From CAZSHG01 sp964459995 (GTDB lineage: Bacteria > UBP14 > UBA6098): DNA of 64,000 nt. Below are positions 7,552 to 16,140 of the stretch, piece by piece. Position 1 is the first letter of the stretch. Each line of letters starts with the position of its first letter. The notes beneath the pieces are model-generated. The model made no database searches. It was not told where the DNA came from and saw nothing but the letters and a program-made list of their open reading frames with translations. The stretch spans positions 13,873 to 77,872 of the forward strand of contig CAYWOR010000013.1 in the NCBI GenBank assembly GCA_964459995.1, read 5' to 3'. Both the position numbers and the translations under genes were made by a program.

Positions 7552-8142
7552 TTAGAACTTCTCGCAGAGCACGACGTAATATTCTGTCGGATGACTGCAA
7601 GACGGGCATTTAGCCGGCGGCTTTTTGCCTTTGTGAACATATCCGCAGACATCGCATTTCCATTCGACTTCGCAATCCTTTTCGAACATAGTTCCTTTAG
7701 TAACCTGTTCAAGAAGTGCTTTGTAACGGGCTTCGTGATGCTCCTCGACCTTGGAAATAGCACGGATACGTGCCGCCATTGCAGGGAATCCCTCTGCATC
7801 AGCATCGTCGGCGAATTGCGGGTAAAGCTTCGTATGCTCCTCGTTTTCTCCCTCGATTGCCGCGCGAAGATTGGCTATTGTATCGCCAAGAGTGGTCGGC
7901 ACATCCGTTTCGATATGAACCATGTCGCAGGAACAGCACGAACAGCCCTTTTCCTTCAGTTCATTAAGCATCCTGAAAAACCATTTCGCGTGCTCGCGTT
8001 CGTTTTCAGCTGTTTCAAGGAAAATCTTCTCGATCTGCGGATATCCGTCCTGTTTGGCCATTTTCGCATACATGGTGTAACGGTTGCGCGCCTGACTCTC
8101 GCCTACAAAGGCCATTGCAAGATTCTTTTTGGTCTTTTCCAT
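7552..8142 (-). CDS. rbr: Rubrerythrin
   Basis: 196-residue peroxide reductase of anaerobes: a diiron ferritin-like four-helix domain followed by a rubredoxin-like domain. Diiron ligands are visible in FVGESQARNRY near residue 15, ETAENEREHAKWFF near 50 and the EEHTKLYPQFA and EEHHEARYKALLE helices. The C-terminal rubredoxin knot has CDVC and CPSC pairs in the last 35 residues. It takes electrons from rubredoxin or a reductase and reduces hydrogen peroxide to water. It complements the dfx/peroxiredoxin operon 7 kb away but has its own transcription unit, closed by a terminator. A GAAAGGAAAG ribosome site precedes the ATG. Confidence 0.96.
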   Translation of the reverse strand: MEKTKKNLAMAFVGESQARNRYTMYAKMAKQDGYPQIEKIFLETAENEREHAKWFFRMLNELKEKGCSCCSCDMVHIETDVPTTLGDTIANLRAAIEGENEEHTKLYPQFADDADAEGFPAMAARIRAISKVEEHHEARYKALLEQVTKGTMFEKDCEVEWKCDVCGYVHKGKKPPAKCPSCSHPTEYYVVLCEKF

Positions 8143-8179
8143 TTCTTTCCTTTCGTTAGTTTACCAGTTTCAGATTATC

Positions 8180-8911
8180 TTATTGATAATGCAACCCTTT
8201 TGCAACATCAAAATTTATAGAATAATCGCGGGTGCCGTCGCTATAATCAATAATGCCGAATGACATCGCTCCAAAACACATATTCATTGCACTTGTAGGC
8301 GATGGCGACTCATAATTCGTATATGCCGAATGCATAACTGTTGGCGTCGGTAAAAAAAAGCACAAAAACCCGGCTGTTACCAAAGCTTTCGACCAGAACC
8401 CCTCCTCGATGCTCCAACCGAGAGCCAGAAACCCTATCCCTGCGGCGTTACACACCGCCTCCGAAATTAACCCGGACTCGAGGATGTCCTCATAGGGCGC
8501 GTTTGGATCGTCCTGTCGAAGATTATGCGCCACTATTTTCGGAGCGAAAAAAGAAAGTCCGTATGCCGCCGCGACACCCGACCAAAGGATGATTTTCCCT
8601 TTCGAGACCTGTTTCTTCGCACCGTAGCGGTCGCCCAAAATCTCGGTAAAAGCACCACCTACAAAGATCCCCGAAGCCGTCCCCGCCGCGGCCATTCCCA
8701 AAGCCACGCATCCGGTCTTGTAAATTCCATAATAGCCATAGGTCTTCCAAATAGCGCTTCCGGTGGAAATTCGCGTGTCGGGAATGCCCTCGGAAATCCG
8801 CGAAGCCGAATAATCCATTCGAGAATCGTCCAACCGAAGGTTAAGTTGCCCAGCACCAAAAAGCGCGGAGACCGAAAGAAAAATTAATATTATCGGGAAA
8901 TATCTAACCAT
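8180..8911 (-). CDS. Exported or membrane protein of unknown function
   Basis: 243 residues from the ATG at 8911; the first 20 (MVRYFPIILIFLSVSALFGA) form a signal peptide. The rest alternates several hydrophobic stretches (about residues 55-80, 105-125, 150-175, 180-195) with Gly and aromatic residues and ends DYSINFDVAKGLHYQ, so it may be an inner membrane protein or an outer membrane barrel. No family recognised. The longer frame to 9007 would overlap the promoter and the divergent coaD promoter region, so the downstream start is preferred. Rubrerythrin follows 37 nt after its stop. Confidence 0.6.
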   Translation of the reverse strand: MVRYFPIILIFLSVSALFGAGQLNLRLDDSRMDYSASRISEGIPDTRISTGSAIWKTYGYYGIYKTGCVALGMAAAGTASGIFVGGAFTEILGDRYGAKKQVSKGKIILWSGVAAAYGLSFFAPKIVAHNLRQDDPNAPYEDILESGLISEAVCNAAGIGFLALGWSIEEGFWSKALVTAGFLCFFLPTPTVMHSAYTNYESPSPTSAMNMCFGAMSFGIIDYSDGTRDYSINFDVAKGLHYQ

Positions 8912-8918
8912 CTTTACT

Positions 8919-8946
8919 AATTTACATTTCCAAATCTGCTTTTCAA
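8919..8946 (-). promoter_or_regulatory. Near-leaderless promoter of the exported protein gene
   Basis: Minus strand -35 TTGAAA (8941-8946), 16-nt spacer, -10 TAAATT (8919-8924), ending 7 nt before the ATG at 8911. The expected transcript starts at or next to the start codon. Confidence 0.5.
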
Positions 8947-8974
8947 GCCGTAAATGTCCGTCGCGGAAAAAGTC

Positions 8975-9003
8975 TTGTCGATTGCGCAACATGTTCATAT
9001 ATT
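8975..9003 (+). promoter_or_regulatory. coaD promoter
   Basis: -35 TTGTCG, 17-nt spacer, -10 TATATT (8998-9003). An AGGAG ribosome site follows at 9021-9025, so this gene has a normal short leader, unlike its divergent neighbour. Confidence 0.55.
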
Positions 9004-9029
9004 GCACTCAAAGCCAAGTTAGGAGAAAC

Positions 9030-9512
9030 ATGGAACGCAAAGCGCTGTATCCCGGAAGCTTCGACCCAATAACCAACGGCCATCTCGATATTATAATCCG
9101 AGCCATGGAAATTTTCGACCGTCTCATTGTCGGTGTCGGCCTAAATATCAGCAAAACCCCACTATTCAGCGTCGATGAGAGAATTGAGATGATTCGCGAG
9201 AGCATCGCCGGTATTCCGAATGTCGAGGTCGTTTCCTATTCCGGTCTCACCGCAAAATATGCCGAGCAAATCGGCGCAGTAGCCCTAATTCGCGGTCTTC
9301 GCGCTGTCTCCGATTTCGAATACGAATTCCAAATGACCCTCGCAAACCGCCAGCTTTTTCCAAAAGGGGAGACGGTCTTTCTGATGCCAAGTATCGCCAA
9401 TGTTTACCTCAATTCCTCGATGGTTAAGGACATCGCGAGTCTCGGCGGCGATATAGAACGCTTTGTCCCACCCCCTGTTGCGGAGAAGCTTCGCGCGAAA
9501 TTCACTACATAA
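9030..9512 (+). CDS. coaD: Phosphopantetheine adenylyltransferase
   Basis: Fourth step of coenzyme A synthesis: transfers AMP from ATP to 4'-phosphopantetheine to give dephospho-CoA. The N-terminal ALYPGSFDPITNGHLDII carries the TxGH nucleotide motif of the nucleotidyltransferase superfamily; RGLRAVSDFEYEFQM near residue 90 and the NSSMVKDIASLGGD segment near residue 130 are family hallmarks. The ATG at 9030 gives 160 residues, the normal length, and has AGGAG 4 nt upstream; an upstream in-frame start at 8982 lies inside the promoter and is rejected. The hydrolase gene starts 6 nt after its stop. Confidence 0.96.
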   Translation: MERKALYPGSFDPITNGHLDIIIRAMEIFDRLIVGVGLNISKTPLFSVDERIEMIRESIAGIPNVEVVSYSGLTAKYAEQIGAVALIRGLRAVSDFEYEFQMTLANRQLFPKGETVFLMPSIANVYLNSSMVKDIASLGGDIERFVPPPVAEKLRAKFTT

Positions 9513-9518
9513 TCCACA

Positions 9519-10202
9519 ATGAAAACGCTCGCAAAAAACATCGCAACAATTCTCCTAATCTCCGCCCTTGCACTATTAGGCGAATGGCAACCTCACGAAA
9601 TCCCCGAGGGAGTTTTCTGCGACCCCGATTCCGATTGCATTCTGCTTCCCGAAACGCCCCTTGCAGTGCCGGTTCCTGCGCTTATCTATCTCTCTTGCAC
9701 CGGCGGAAAACCATGGGATATCGATTCCGTCCGTGAAATTCATAACGAACTCGGATGGGCAATCGCAACCTGCGGCAAATCGCGCAACAGAAGGGCAACG
9801 GACATAAACGAAGACGACATTCTCCACCTTCATGCCAAGCTCGAACGAACAGGTAAAGTCGATAAAAACCGCATCTATCTCTTCGGATTCAGCGGACAGG
9901 GCGCGCAGGCTATCGGAACCGTGCTAAGGCATCCTAACCTTTTCGCCGGTGCAGTAATCGACTGCGCGCACACTGGCGGAGTTACTTTTTTTTGCGAGGA
10001 AGCCTCAGCAAATCAGGCATTTTATATCATTACAAAAACCGAAGACTGGAACCGCGAATACAGCGAAAAATTGCATAAGCTATTCGTAAATTTCGATATA
10101 CGCGACACGCTCATAATCGAAAAGGGCGAACACGCCATCGGCCCGGCAGAGGATATTCTCCGCGCATGCCGCTGGTTCGAGAAAATCTCTACTCGAGATT
10201 AG
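9519..10202 (+). CDS. Exported alpha/beta-hydrolase-like protein
   Basis: 227 residues with an N-terminal signal peptide (about residues 1-20). The core has the alpha/beta-hydrolase layout: an oxyanion-side strand PALIYLSCTGG near residue 55, the nucleophile elbow GFSGQG near residue 125 and a late histidine in EKGEHAIG near residue 205. It resembles esterase or PHB-depolymerase-like exported hydrolases; the substrate is unknown. No ribosome site is seen, and it starts 6 nt after coaD, so it is probably translated by coupling. The following gene starts 9 nt after its stop. Confidence 0.7.
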   Translation: MKTLAKNIATILLISALALLGEWQPHEIPEGVFCDPDSDCILLPETPLAVPVPALIYLSCTGGKPWDIDSVREIHNELGWAIATCGKSRNRRATDINEDDILHLHAKLERTGKVDKNRIYLFGFSGQGAQAIGTVLRHPNLFAGAVIDCAHTGGVTFFCEEASANQAFYIITKTEDWNREYSEKLHKLFVNFDIRDTLIIEKGEHAIGPAEDILRACRWFEKISTRD

Positions 10203-10211
10203 GAGGGATAA

Positions 10212-10649
10212 ATGGATAATCAAATGCAGAGCGCCTATCAGCCGTCGTTAGATGTTCAACAGCCGGTTAAAAAGAACAACACTGCGAAAATTCTCGGAGT
10301 CGGATGCCTCGTTGTTATCGTCATTATGATAATCGTTGGCGCTTTACTATGGTGGGGCGGGAAAAAAGCCATCCAAATGGGCATCGAAATGACACTACAA
10401 GAAATGAAAACGGACGTAATGGCTAATTTCGAAAGGGGAACTCCTGAATGGGAGGACGCCAAATACCAGATGGACCTATTGATTCTGCTCGGAAAGCATA
10501 AAAAAGTCGGCCTTATCGATTTCACAACCTTTAGCGAAAAATACGAAACCCTTAAAGCCGACGGCCAAATCGACCGCGCCGACGCCATGATTCTGATCGA
10601 CCTCGCACGGGATTTCAACGATTTGCACGGCTCAAAGCTCAATAAATAA
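10212..10649 (+). CDS. Single-pass membrane protein, unknown
   Basis: 145 residues: a polar N-terminus rich in Gln and Asn (1-25), one transmembrane segment at about 27-48 (GVGCLVVIVIMIIVGALLWW), then a helical soluble domain whose end (TFSEKYETLKADGQIDRADAMILIDLARDF) resembles short helical modules of envelope proteins. AGGAGG ribosome site. No family recognised. Last gene of the coaD run; the 124-nt gap to the next gene shows no terminator. Confidence 0.65.
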   Translation: MDNQMQSAYQPSLDVQQPVKKNNTAKILGVGCLVVIVIMIIVGALLWWGGKKAIQMGIEMTLQEMKTDVMANFERGTPEWEDAKYQMDLLILLGKHKKVGLIDFTTFSEKYETLKADGQIDRADAMILIDLARDFNDLHGSKLNK

Positions 10650-10773
10650 TTCCCGAAAGGAATCGCGCCGGTTTCCACGAGAACAAAGCGTTCCCGCTTG
10701 CAAAAGTATGCGGCAAACCGTATCATTACAAAGTTTATCGAATCATCATAACTTATAAAAAAAGGATACGAAC

Positions 10774-12012
10774 ATGGGAAAAAACATAATGGAGAAGATT
10801 TTCGAGGCACACACGCCCGATAAATCTCTCGTGGTGCCGGGAAAAACTATTTGGCTGGACATCGATATCCGTAGCGCGCGAGATTTCGGCGGTGCAAATG
10901 TCGTGAAACACCTCGAACGCGAATACCCGAACGAAAGCAAGGTCGCCGACACCGCGAAAACATTCTTCACTTTCGACTGTGTCTCCCCCGCGAACACTAT
11001 CCCATACGCCGAAAATCAGCAGATATGCCGCGTTTTCGCGCGCGATAACAACATTCCACTCTACGATGTCGGCACCGGAATCGGAACCCACATCCTTATC
11101 GAAAACGGCCATGTCCTTCCCGGAATGACCGCCGTCGGCACCGATTCGCACTACAACATTATGGGCGCGATAGGCGCGTTCGGGCAGGGTATGGGCGACC
11201 GCGACATCGCCTTCGCATGGAAAGCCGGCAAAGTATGGTTCGATATTCCCGAAACGGTGCGAATCAATCTCGACGGCATCCCCACCCACCCCGACGTTAC
11301 CGCCAAAGACGTCGTTCTGCGACTTCTGCAGGAATTTGGCGCAAGTGGGCTTTTGGGTAAAGTCGCAGAACTTCGCGGCGATTACATCGAATTAATAGGC
11401 CTCGATGAACGAATCACTATTGCGAGCATGGGCACCGAAATGGGGCTTATCAGCGTCATGATTGCTCCGGATGAAAAACTCGCTAATGAGCTTAAACAAT
11501 GGCATTCTGAGGATATAGAACTGCTCGGGTCCGATCCCGACGCCAAATACCAGGGCGAATACACGATTTCGATAGCAAACCTCGAACCGCTTATCTCCGC
11601 GCCTTTCGAGCCGCACAATGTCCATCCGGTAACGAAATTCGCCGGAACAAGGCTCGATAGTGTCTTCGTCGGAAGTTGCACCGGAGGAAGAATAACCGAC
11701 CTTCGCGACCTTACCAAAGAAACCGAAAAGGGAATTGCGGATGGCGTCATACTTCGAGTTGTCCCCGCGACAAGACGCACTCTTGCTTTGGCCATGAAAG
11801 AGGGCATCTACGAGAATCTCTTCGAAAACGGCGCGACAGTTAGCCATGCCGCCTGTGGAGGTTGCGCAAGCGGACAAATTGGCATGACCGGCGCCGGAGA
11901 GGTGCAGGTCTCAACCGGAAATCGTAATTTCAAAGGCAAACAGGGAGCGGGCGAAACATTTCTCTCAAGCGCGAAAATCGCCGGAAGAGCCGCCGCGAAG
12001 GGAAAACTCTAA
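10774..12012 (+). CDS. Orphan aconitase/LeuC-family hydro-lyase, atypical active site
   Basis: 412-residue large-subunit-type member of the aconitase superfamily ([4Fe-4S] hydro-lyases moving water in citrate, homocitrate or isopropylmalate-like acids). Cluster ligands C302 (GSCTGG), C361 and C364 (ACGGCASGQ) are present, as are GTDSHY near residue 128 and STGNRNFKG near 390. Odd: the Asp-His pair of LeuC (DHxVPA) reads Asp68-Cys69 with CVSPANT after it, and GTDSHT has Tyr for Thr. No small-subunit gene lies next to it; a canonical leuC/leuD pair is found 26 kb away. So it is probably a divergent paralog with another substrate, or it borrows the distant small subunit. Ribosome site AAGGA. Confidence 0.85.
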   Translation: MGKNIMEKIFEAHTPDKSLVVPGKTIWLDIDIRSARDFGGANVVKHLEREYPNESKVADTAKTFFTFDCVSPANTIPYAENQQICRVFARDNNIPLYDVGTGIGTHILIENGHVLPGMTAVGTDSHYNIMGAIGAFGQGMGDRDIAFAWKAGKVWFDIPETVRINLDGIPTHPDVTAKDVVLRLLQEFGASGLLGKVAELRGDYIELIGLDERITIASMGTEMGLISVMIAPDEKLANELKQWHSEDIELLGSDPDAKYQGEYTISIANLEPLISAPFEPHNVHPVTKFAGTRLDSVFVGSCTGGRITDLRDLTKETEKGIADGVILRVVPATRRTLALAMKEGIYENLFENGATVSHAACGGCASGQIGMTGAGEVQVSTGNRNFKGKQGAGETFLSSAKIAGRAAAKGKL

Positions 12013-12054
12013 TTAAATCCAAAAGCCCCGAAGAAATGAGAGAAGCCCTTATAG

Positions 12055-12756
12055 ATGAATAACTTAGGAATACTCGCGTGGTTACTGGGCTTTATCCCGG
12101 GAATCGCTTGGCTCGTGTATGTATATCGCAAGGACATTCACGAGCCGGAGCCTGTGGGATGGGTTATCCTAATGTTCAGCCTCGGAGCGCTGTCGGTTAT
12201 TCCGGTCGGGCTTATCGAAAGCTGGGTTACAGGGAGAATGGGCATCTCGGAGCCATGGTCGCTGGCAGACACAGCGAAAATTAGCTGGATTGTAGCCGGT
12301 TTTATCGAAGAGTTTGCCAAAATGGCGATTGTCATCGTATTCGTTTCGTATCGGAAAACCTTCAATGAGCCGATGGACGGCATCGTTTACGCCTCCGCAG
12401 TGGCTTTGGGGTTCGCCTCCGCAGAGAATGTTCTCTACATAAACCGATTCGGCAATGTCGTAATCCTATTTCGCGCGCCATTAGCGACTTTGGGGCACCT
12501 GCTTTTTTCTTCGATATGGGGATATGCCATCGGCAACGCCCGCTTCGACAACGACCGTCGCCTCGCACTTATAGGAAAGGGATTTCTCCTAAGTGCCTTT
12601 TTCCACGGCCTATATAACTTCCTGATGTTTACACAAATTTTCGCCGCATTCGCCGTTTATCTCGTTGTGGCGACATTACGCAAAATGCTTATCCGCATGG
12701 TCGATACGGCGCAGAACAGAAGCCCCTTCAAACCACAATCGCAGGAAACGACATGA
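12055..12756 (+). CDS. PrsW-family intramembrane metalloprotease
   Basis: 233-residue membrane protein with about seven hydrophobic segments and the motifs of the PrsW/CAAX-like glutamic metalloprotease group: EEFAK at residues 85-89, FASAEN at 120-125 and a late AFFHGLYNF near residue 188. Known members cut anti-sigma factors or other membrane proteins; the target here is unknown. The fold is related to the CPBP protein at 25.4 kb. Its TGA overlaps the ATG of the next gene by 4 nt (ATGA), so the two are translationally coupled. Confidence 0.85.
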   Translation: MNNLGILAWLLGFIPGIAWLVYVYRKDIHEPEPVGWVILMFSLGALSVIPVGLIESWVTGRMGISEPWSLADTAKISWIVAGFIEEFAKMAIVIVFVSYRKTFNEPMDGIVYASAVALGFASAENVLYINRFGNVVILFRAPLATLGHLLFSSIWGYAIGNARFDNDRRLALIGKGFLLSAFFHGLYNFLMFTQIFAAFAVYLVVATLRKMLIRMVDTAQNRSPFKPQSQETT

Positions 12757-13688
12757 TATATACTGTTACCCTAAATCCAGCACTGGACAGGACGATATGG
12801 ATTGACACCTTCAAATTCGACGACACCTGCCGAATTACATCGGAAAAACGCTTTCCGGGCGGCAAGGGGGTGGATGTGTCCCGGATGATAAAAACTCTCG
12901 GCGGCGAGAGTATCGCGCTGGGCTTTATCGGCGGTTTCGACGGTTTCGAATTTCAGGGAAGGCTCCTCAACGAGGGCATTCCGCACGATTTTATCCGTAT
13001 TGCAGGCGAAACACGCACCAATATCATAATCCACGCCGCAAACAGCCCCCACGAGCTAAAAGTCAACGCCGCCGGCCCCGAAATAAAACCCGAAGAGCTT
13101 GGAATCTTTATCGACAAAATCAAATCGCTCGAGCCGAAACCAACCAACGCCGTTATCTCAGGCTCGATTCCCCCGGGATTGTCAAAGGGAATCTACAGGG
13201 AAATGACCCTCGCTTTCGAAAGCCTCGGTGCGAAGGTTATTCTCGATGCCGACGGCGAGTCCCTCGAAAAAGGGCTTCCAGCCACACCATTCATGATAAA
13301 ACCAAATGTTCACGAGCTTCGAAGGCTCATCGGCAGAGATTTTGAATCGACAATCGATATGATAGGTTGCGCAAGGTCGCTATTGCAGGACGAGCTGGAA
13401 GTCGTGGTAGTCTCTGCAGGTGCAAAAGGAGTTTATGTCGTGCTCGAAGACGGCGGTTTCCACGCCACTACCCCTGATGTTCCGGTTAAAAATTCGGTGG
13501 GCGCGGGAGACAGCCTCATCGGCGGAATCGTTTTCGAGCTTGACCGTGGCGGTTCTCTCGAAGACGCAATCCGACTCGGTGTCGCCTGCGGAACCGCAAC
13601 CGCAATGTCCGAAGGCTCGGCGCAGGGCACCAAGGAAGATGTCGAAAAAATCCTTCCCTTAGTCGGAATACAAAAGCTTCCCGAATGA
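12753..13688 (+). CDS. PfkB-family 1-phosphofructokinase/tagatose-6-phosphate kinase
   Basis: 311-residue ribokinase-fold sugar kinase. N-terminal TVTLNPALDRTIW and GGKGVDVSRMIKTLGG near residue 37 are typical of the FruK/LacC branch; the ATP/catalytic motif NSVGAGDSLIGG sits near residue 250 with the catalytic Asp. It probably phosphorylates fructose-1-phosphate, tagatose-6-phosphate or fructose-6-phosphate (PfkB role) in the cytoplasm. No PTS or sugar transport gene lies nearby, so a minor 6-phosphofructokinase role is equally likely. Start overlaps the protease stop. Confidence 0.88.
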   Translation: MIYTVTLNPALDRTIWIDTFKFDDTCRITSEKRFPGGKGVDVSRMIKTLGGESIALGFIGGFDGFEFQGRLLNEGIPHDFIRIAGETRTNIIIHAANSPHELKVNAAGPEIKPEELGIFIDKIKSLEPKPTNAVISGSIPPGLSKGIYREMTLAFESLGAKVILDADGESLEKGLPATPFMIKPNVHELRRLIGRDFESTIDMIGCARSLLQDELEVVVVSAGAKGVYVVLEDGGFHATTPDVPVKNSVGAGDSLIGGIVFELDRGGSLEDAIRLGVACGTATAMSEGSAQGTKEDVEKILPLVGIQKLPE

Positions 13689-13738
13689 TATACGAAAAAA
13701 TCATAATTAGCCCTTTTCGAAGGGTCGATGCTTAAACG

Positions 13739-14953
13739 ATGCTCATCGCGATAGAAATAATCCTGCTTTTCCTTCTTCTGGGGATGTCAGCCTTTTTCTC
13801 CGGCTCCGAGACCGCTTTTTTCAGCCTTTCGAGGTTCGATATTCAACGGATGAACGCGCGCGGCCTTCATGGCGCAGAACAAGCCACAAGCCTTCTGCGA
13901 AAACCCTCCAAGCTTCTCGTGGCGATTCTCGTCGGCAACATGCTCGTAAACATCTCCGCGACAACACTGTTGACAAAAACGCTTATCGATACGGTAGGTT
14001 CAGCGGCAGTGCCGATCGCGGTCATCGTGATGACAATTCTTGTTCTAATTTTCGGCGAAATCACACCAAAAGTATTTGCAGTCGAGCACAACGCCCGATG
14101 GGCAAGACTCGGCGCGCCGGTTCTCTCAATAGTGATGTTTGCGACATCTCCGGTAATATACTTCCTCCAGCTTATCCAGAAACTCTTTATGCGCGGCGAT
14201 TCCTATAACGATATCCGCCTTGGCGAGGTCGATCTCGAGAGTGCCTTGGAACTCGCACACAGCGAGGGGGCAATCGGCGAACAAGCCCGCGACCTTTTAA
14301 TCCATTTCCTCGATTTAGAACGAATTACAGCGGACAAAATCGTCGCCCCAATGTCCGAAATCCCGGTTATTCCGCGCGAATGCAACGCCGCAGAGGCACT
14401 TCGCATACTTCTCGATAAAAATATCGAATATGCCTTCGTCAATGAGCCAAAGGGCAACAAATTCTACATCGTCGAGCAAGACGCCCTCGCCGTTGCAAAC
14501 CCCTTAGACAAAGCGTGGGAGCTTGCCGACGAAGCCCTCATGGTCGATTCCCATACCTCTCTGGCGGCGCTTTTCCAGCAGATTTACGGCAAAAACCGGC
14601 GCCACGTGGTAGTGAAAAACGAATCTGGCAATGCTATTGGGGTTGCGGCGCGAGAAGACGTGCTTACCAGCATCTTCCTCGAACCGCTCATTCGCGAAAA
14701 GCCCGATATTCGTCGTCTATCGCGCATCGGAAGGTTCTATATCGTCGAGGGTGATATGCCGATAGAGGATTTCGACGACCTCTTCGGCACAAAAACCGCC
14801 GCCACAGAAAGACTAACAATAGGCGAGTTCATCACCGAAGAACTCAGAATATCCCGCTCCGGCGAGGCTGTAGATTACGAAAACCTCCATTTTAGAATCA
14901 TCCGAAGCCTCGGCGGCAAAATCGAACGGATCGCGGTGAAAAATCTCGAATGA
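13739..14953 (+). CDS. CNNM/CorC-family membrane transporter (DUF21-CBS), first copy
   Basis: 404-residue protein: N-terminal DUF21 domain with about four membrane segments (signature FFSGSETAFFSLSR at residues 19-32 and FGEITPKVFA near 100), a cytoplasmic CBS pair (residues about 190-310, degenerate) and a CorC/HlyC domain at the end with YIVEGDMPIEDFDDLFG. Homologs handle magnesium, cobalt or sodium ions; some were first called hemolysins. It is followed by a second copy with a 4-nt overlap, so the two probably form a heteromeric unit. Confidence 0.88.
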   Translation: MLIAIEIILLFLLLGMSAFFSGSETAFFSLSRFDIQRMNARGLHGAEQATSLLRKPSKLLVAILVGNMLVNISATTLLTKTLIDTVGSAAVPIAVIVMTILVLIFGEITPKVFAVEHNARWARLGAPVLSIVMFATSPVIYFLQLIQKLFMRGDSYNDIRLGEVDLESALELAHSEGAIGEQARDLLIHFLDLERITADKIVAPMSEIPVIPRECNAAEALRILLDKNIEYAFVNEPKGNKFYIVEQDALAVANPLDKAWELADEALMVDSHTSLAALFQQIYGKNRRHVVVKNESGNAIGVAAREDVLTSIFLEPLIREKPDIRRLSRIGRFYIVEGDMPIEDFDDLFGTKTAATERLTIGEFITEELRISRSGEAVDYENLHFRIIRSLGGKIERIAVKNLE

Positions 14954-16125
14954 TAATCCTATTCACCATATTAATATTTGGGCTTGTCGGCGCGGCATTT
15001 TTCGCCGGCACCGAAACCGCTTTTGTCGCGCTTTTGGGCAAAGGCGAGGAGTCAAATCGACTCCCGAAGGACATCCGCCGATGGCTTAAAAAACCGCAGA
15101 CTATTTTCTCGGTAACCCTTATCGGCACAAATGTTTCCCACATTCTCGCGTCATCGATCGCAACAAAAATTGCATTAGATATATTTCCAACTCGCGGCGA
15201 ACTGTATTCGATGGCAATTATGACCGCCATGATACTCGTTTTCAGCGAGGTCATCCCAAAAAGCCGCGCTCTATCGGGGCCGGAGAGTTTCGCACGATTC
15301 GCGTCCAAACCCTTCGGCATCTCCGCAATCATTCTAAAGCCGCTGTCAAAGCTCGCCGACAAAATGTCCGCGTTTTTAGTTAGGCTGAGCAGACACATCG
15401 TTTCGCCTTCGCAACCGCCGGATTGGAAGGAGTTCGAGCTTGTCGCAAAGGAGGGCGAACTCAAGCTCGGAAGCAATCGCAACGCACTCTTGACCATGGT
15501 TTTCGACCTCGCGAAAAAAACAGCTTTCGATCTGATGACCCCTATCGGCGAAATCCCCAACCAAACCCCCGATAATACCGATACCACAGCGTTTGAACGA
15601 CAAATCCGAGAAGCTGAAAAGCGCTTTTACATCGTCGAGGACGAAGAGGGACGAATAGAGGGCGTGGTTGATATGGCGTTAAAAATCGCCCATGGCGGCT
15701 TCGGACTTTTCGAGCCACTTTATGTTCCGGAAAACACTCCGATATTGCGACTATTCGCCGAAATGCGCGATTCCAACGCCGAATTTGCCTTCGTAGTCGA
15801 TGAACACGGCAACATCACAGGCGGAATTGTAAGGGAGGAAATCGCGGATTTGTTCTCCGGCGTCCGACGCAAAGGGCGCGGAATTCGCGGCAAAACCCTC
15901 GAAGGCTACATTGTCGAAGGCTCGATGGAAATCGACGAGCTTGGTTCTCTGCTGGGAACTACCTTCCCGGAAGGCCCCTACCGCAGTGTTGCAGGATTCC
16001 TCGAAGAAATCTCGGGCGAAATTCCGGAGCTTAACCGGCCGATTAAATTCGGCGGTTTCAGCTTTATCCCACTGAAAAAAACCCCGCGCAAACTCCTTCG
16101 AGTTCGCGTAGAGCCTCTAAAATAG
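14950..16125 (+). CDS. CNNM/CorC-family membrane transporter (DUF21-CBS), second copy
   Basis: 391 residues with the same layout as the preceding protein: DUF21 (FFAGTETAFVALLGKG near residue 20, FSEVIPKSRALSGPE near 100), CBS-like middle (residues about 185-300, including FAFVVDEHGNITGGIVREEI), and C-terminal CorC/HlyC domain (YIVEGSMEIDELGSLLG). Sequence identity with the first copy is low, so the pair is old. Start overlaps the stop of the first copy (ATGA). It ends 15 nt before the convergent glycine-rich gene, with no clear terminator between them. Confidence 0.88.
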   Translation: MIILFTILIFGLVGAAFFAGTETAFVALLGKGEESNRLPKDIRRWLKKPQTIFSVTLIGTNVSHILASSIATKIALDIFPTRGELYSMAIMTAMILVFSEVIPKSRALSGPESFARFASKPFGISAIILKPLSKLADKMSAFLVRLSRHIVSPSQPPDWKEFELVAKEGELKLGSNRNALLTMVFDLAKKTAFDLMTPIGEIPNQTPDNTDTTAFERQIREAEKRFYIVEDEEGRIEGVVDMALKIAHGGFGLFEPLYVPENTPILRLFAEMRDSNAEFAFVVDEHGNITGGIVREEIADLFSGVRRKGRGIRGKTLEGYIVEGSMEIDELGSLLGTTFPEGPYRSVAGFLEEISGEIPELNRPIKFGGFSFIPLKKTPRKLLRVRVEPLK

Positions 16126-16140
16126 ACCTTCCGAAAAACA

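Noticed and set aside
8174..8190. Inverted repeat ATTATC-TTATT-GATAAT before rubrerythrin as a Fur/PerR box
   Set aside because: It overlaps the stop of the upstream gene and does not match the palindrome at perR; a TGCAA-N5-TTGCA repeat next to it has the wrong spacing. Both remain possible but are not supported.
7543..8220. 225-codon frame opposite rubrerythrin
   Set aside because: Rubrerythrin has all metal ligands in the minus-strand frame; the opposite frame has no recognisable protein features.
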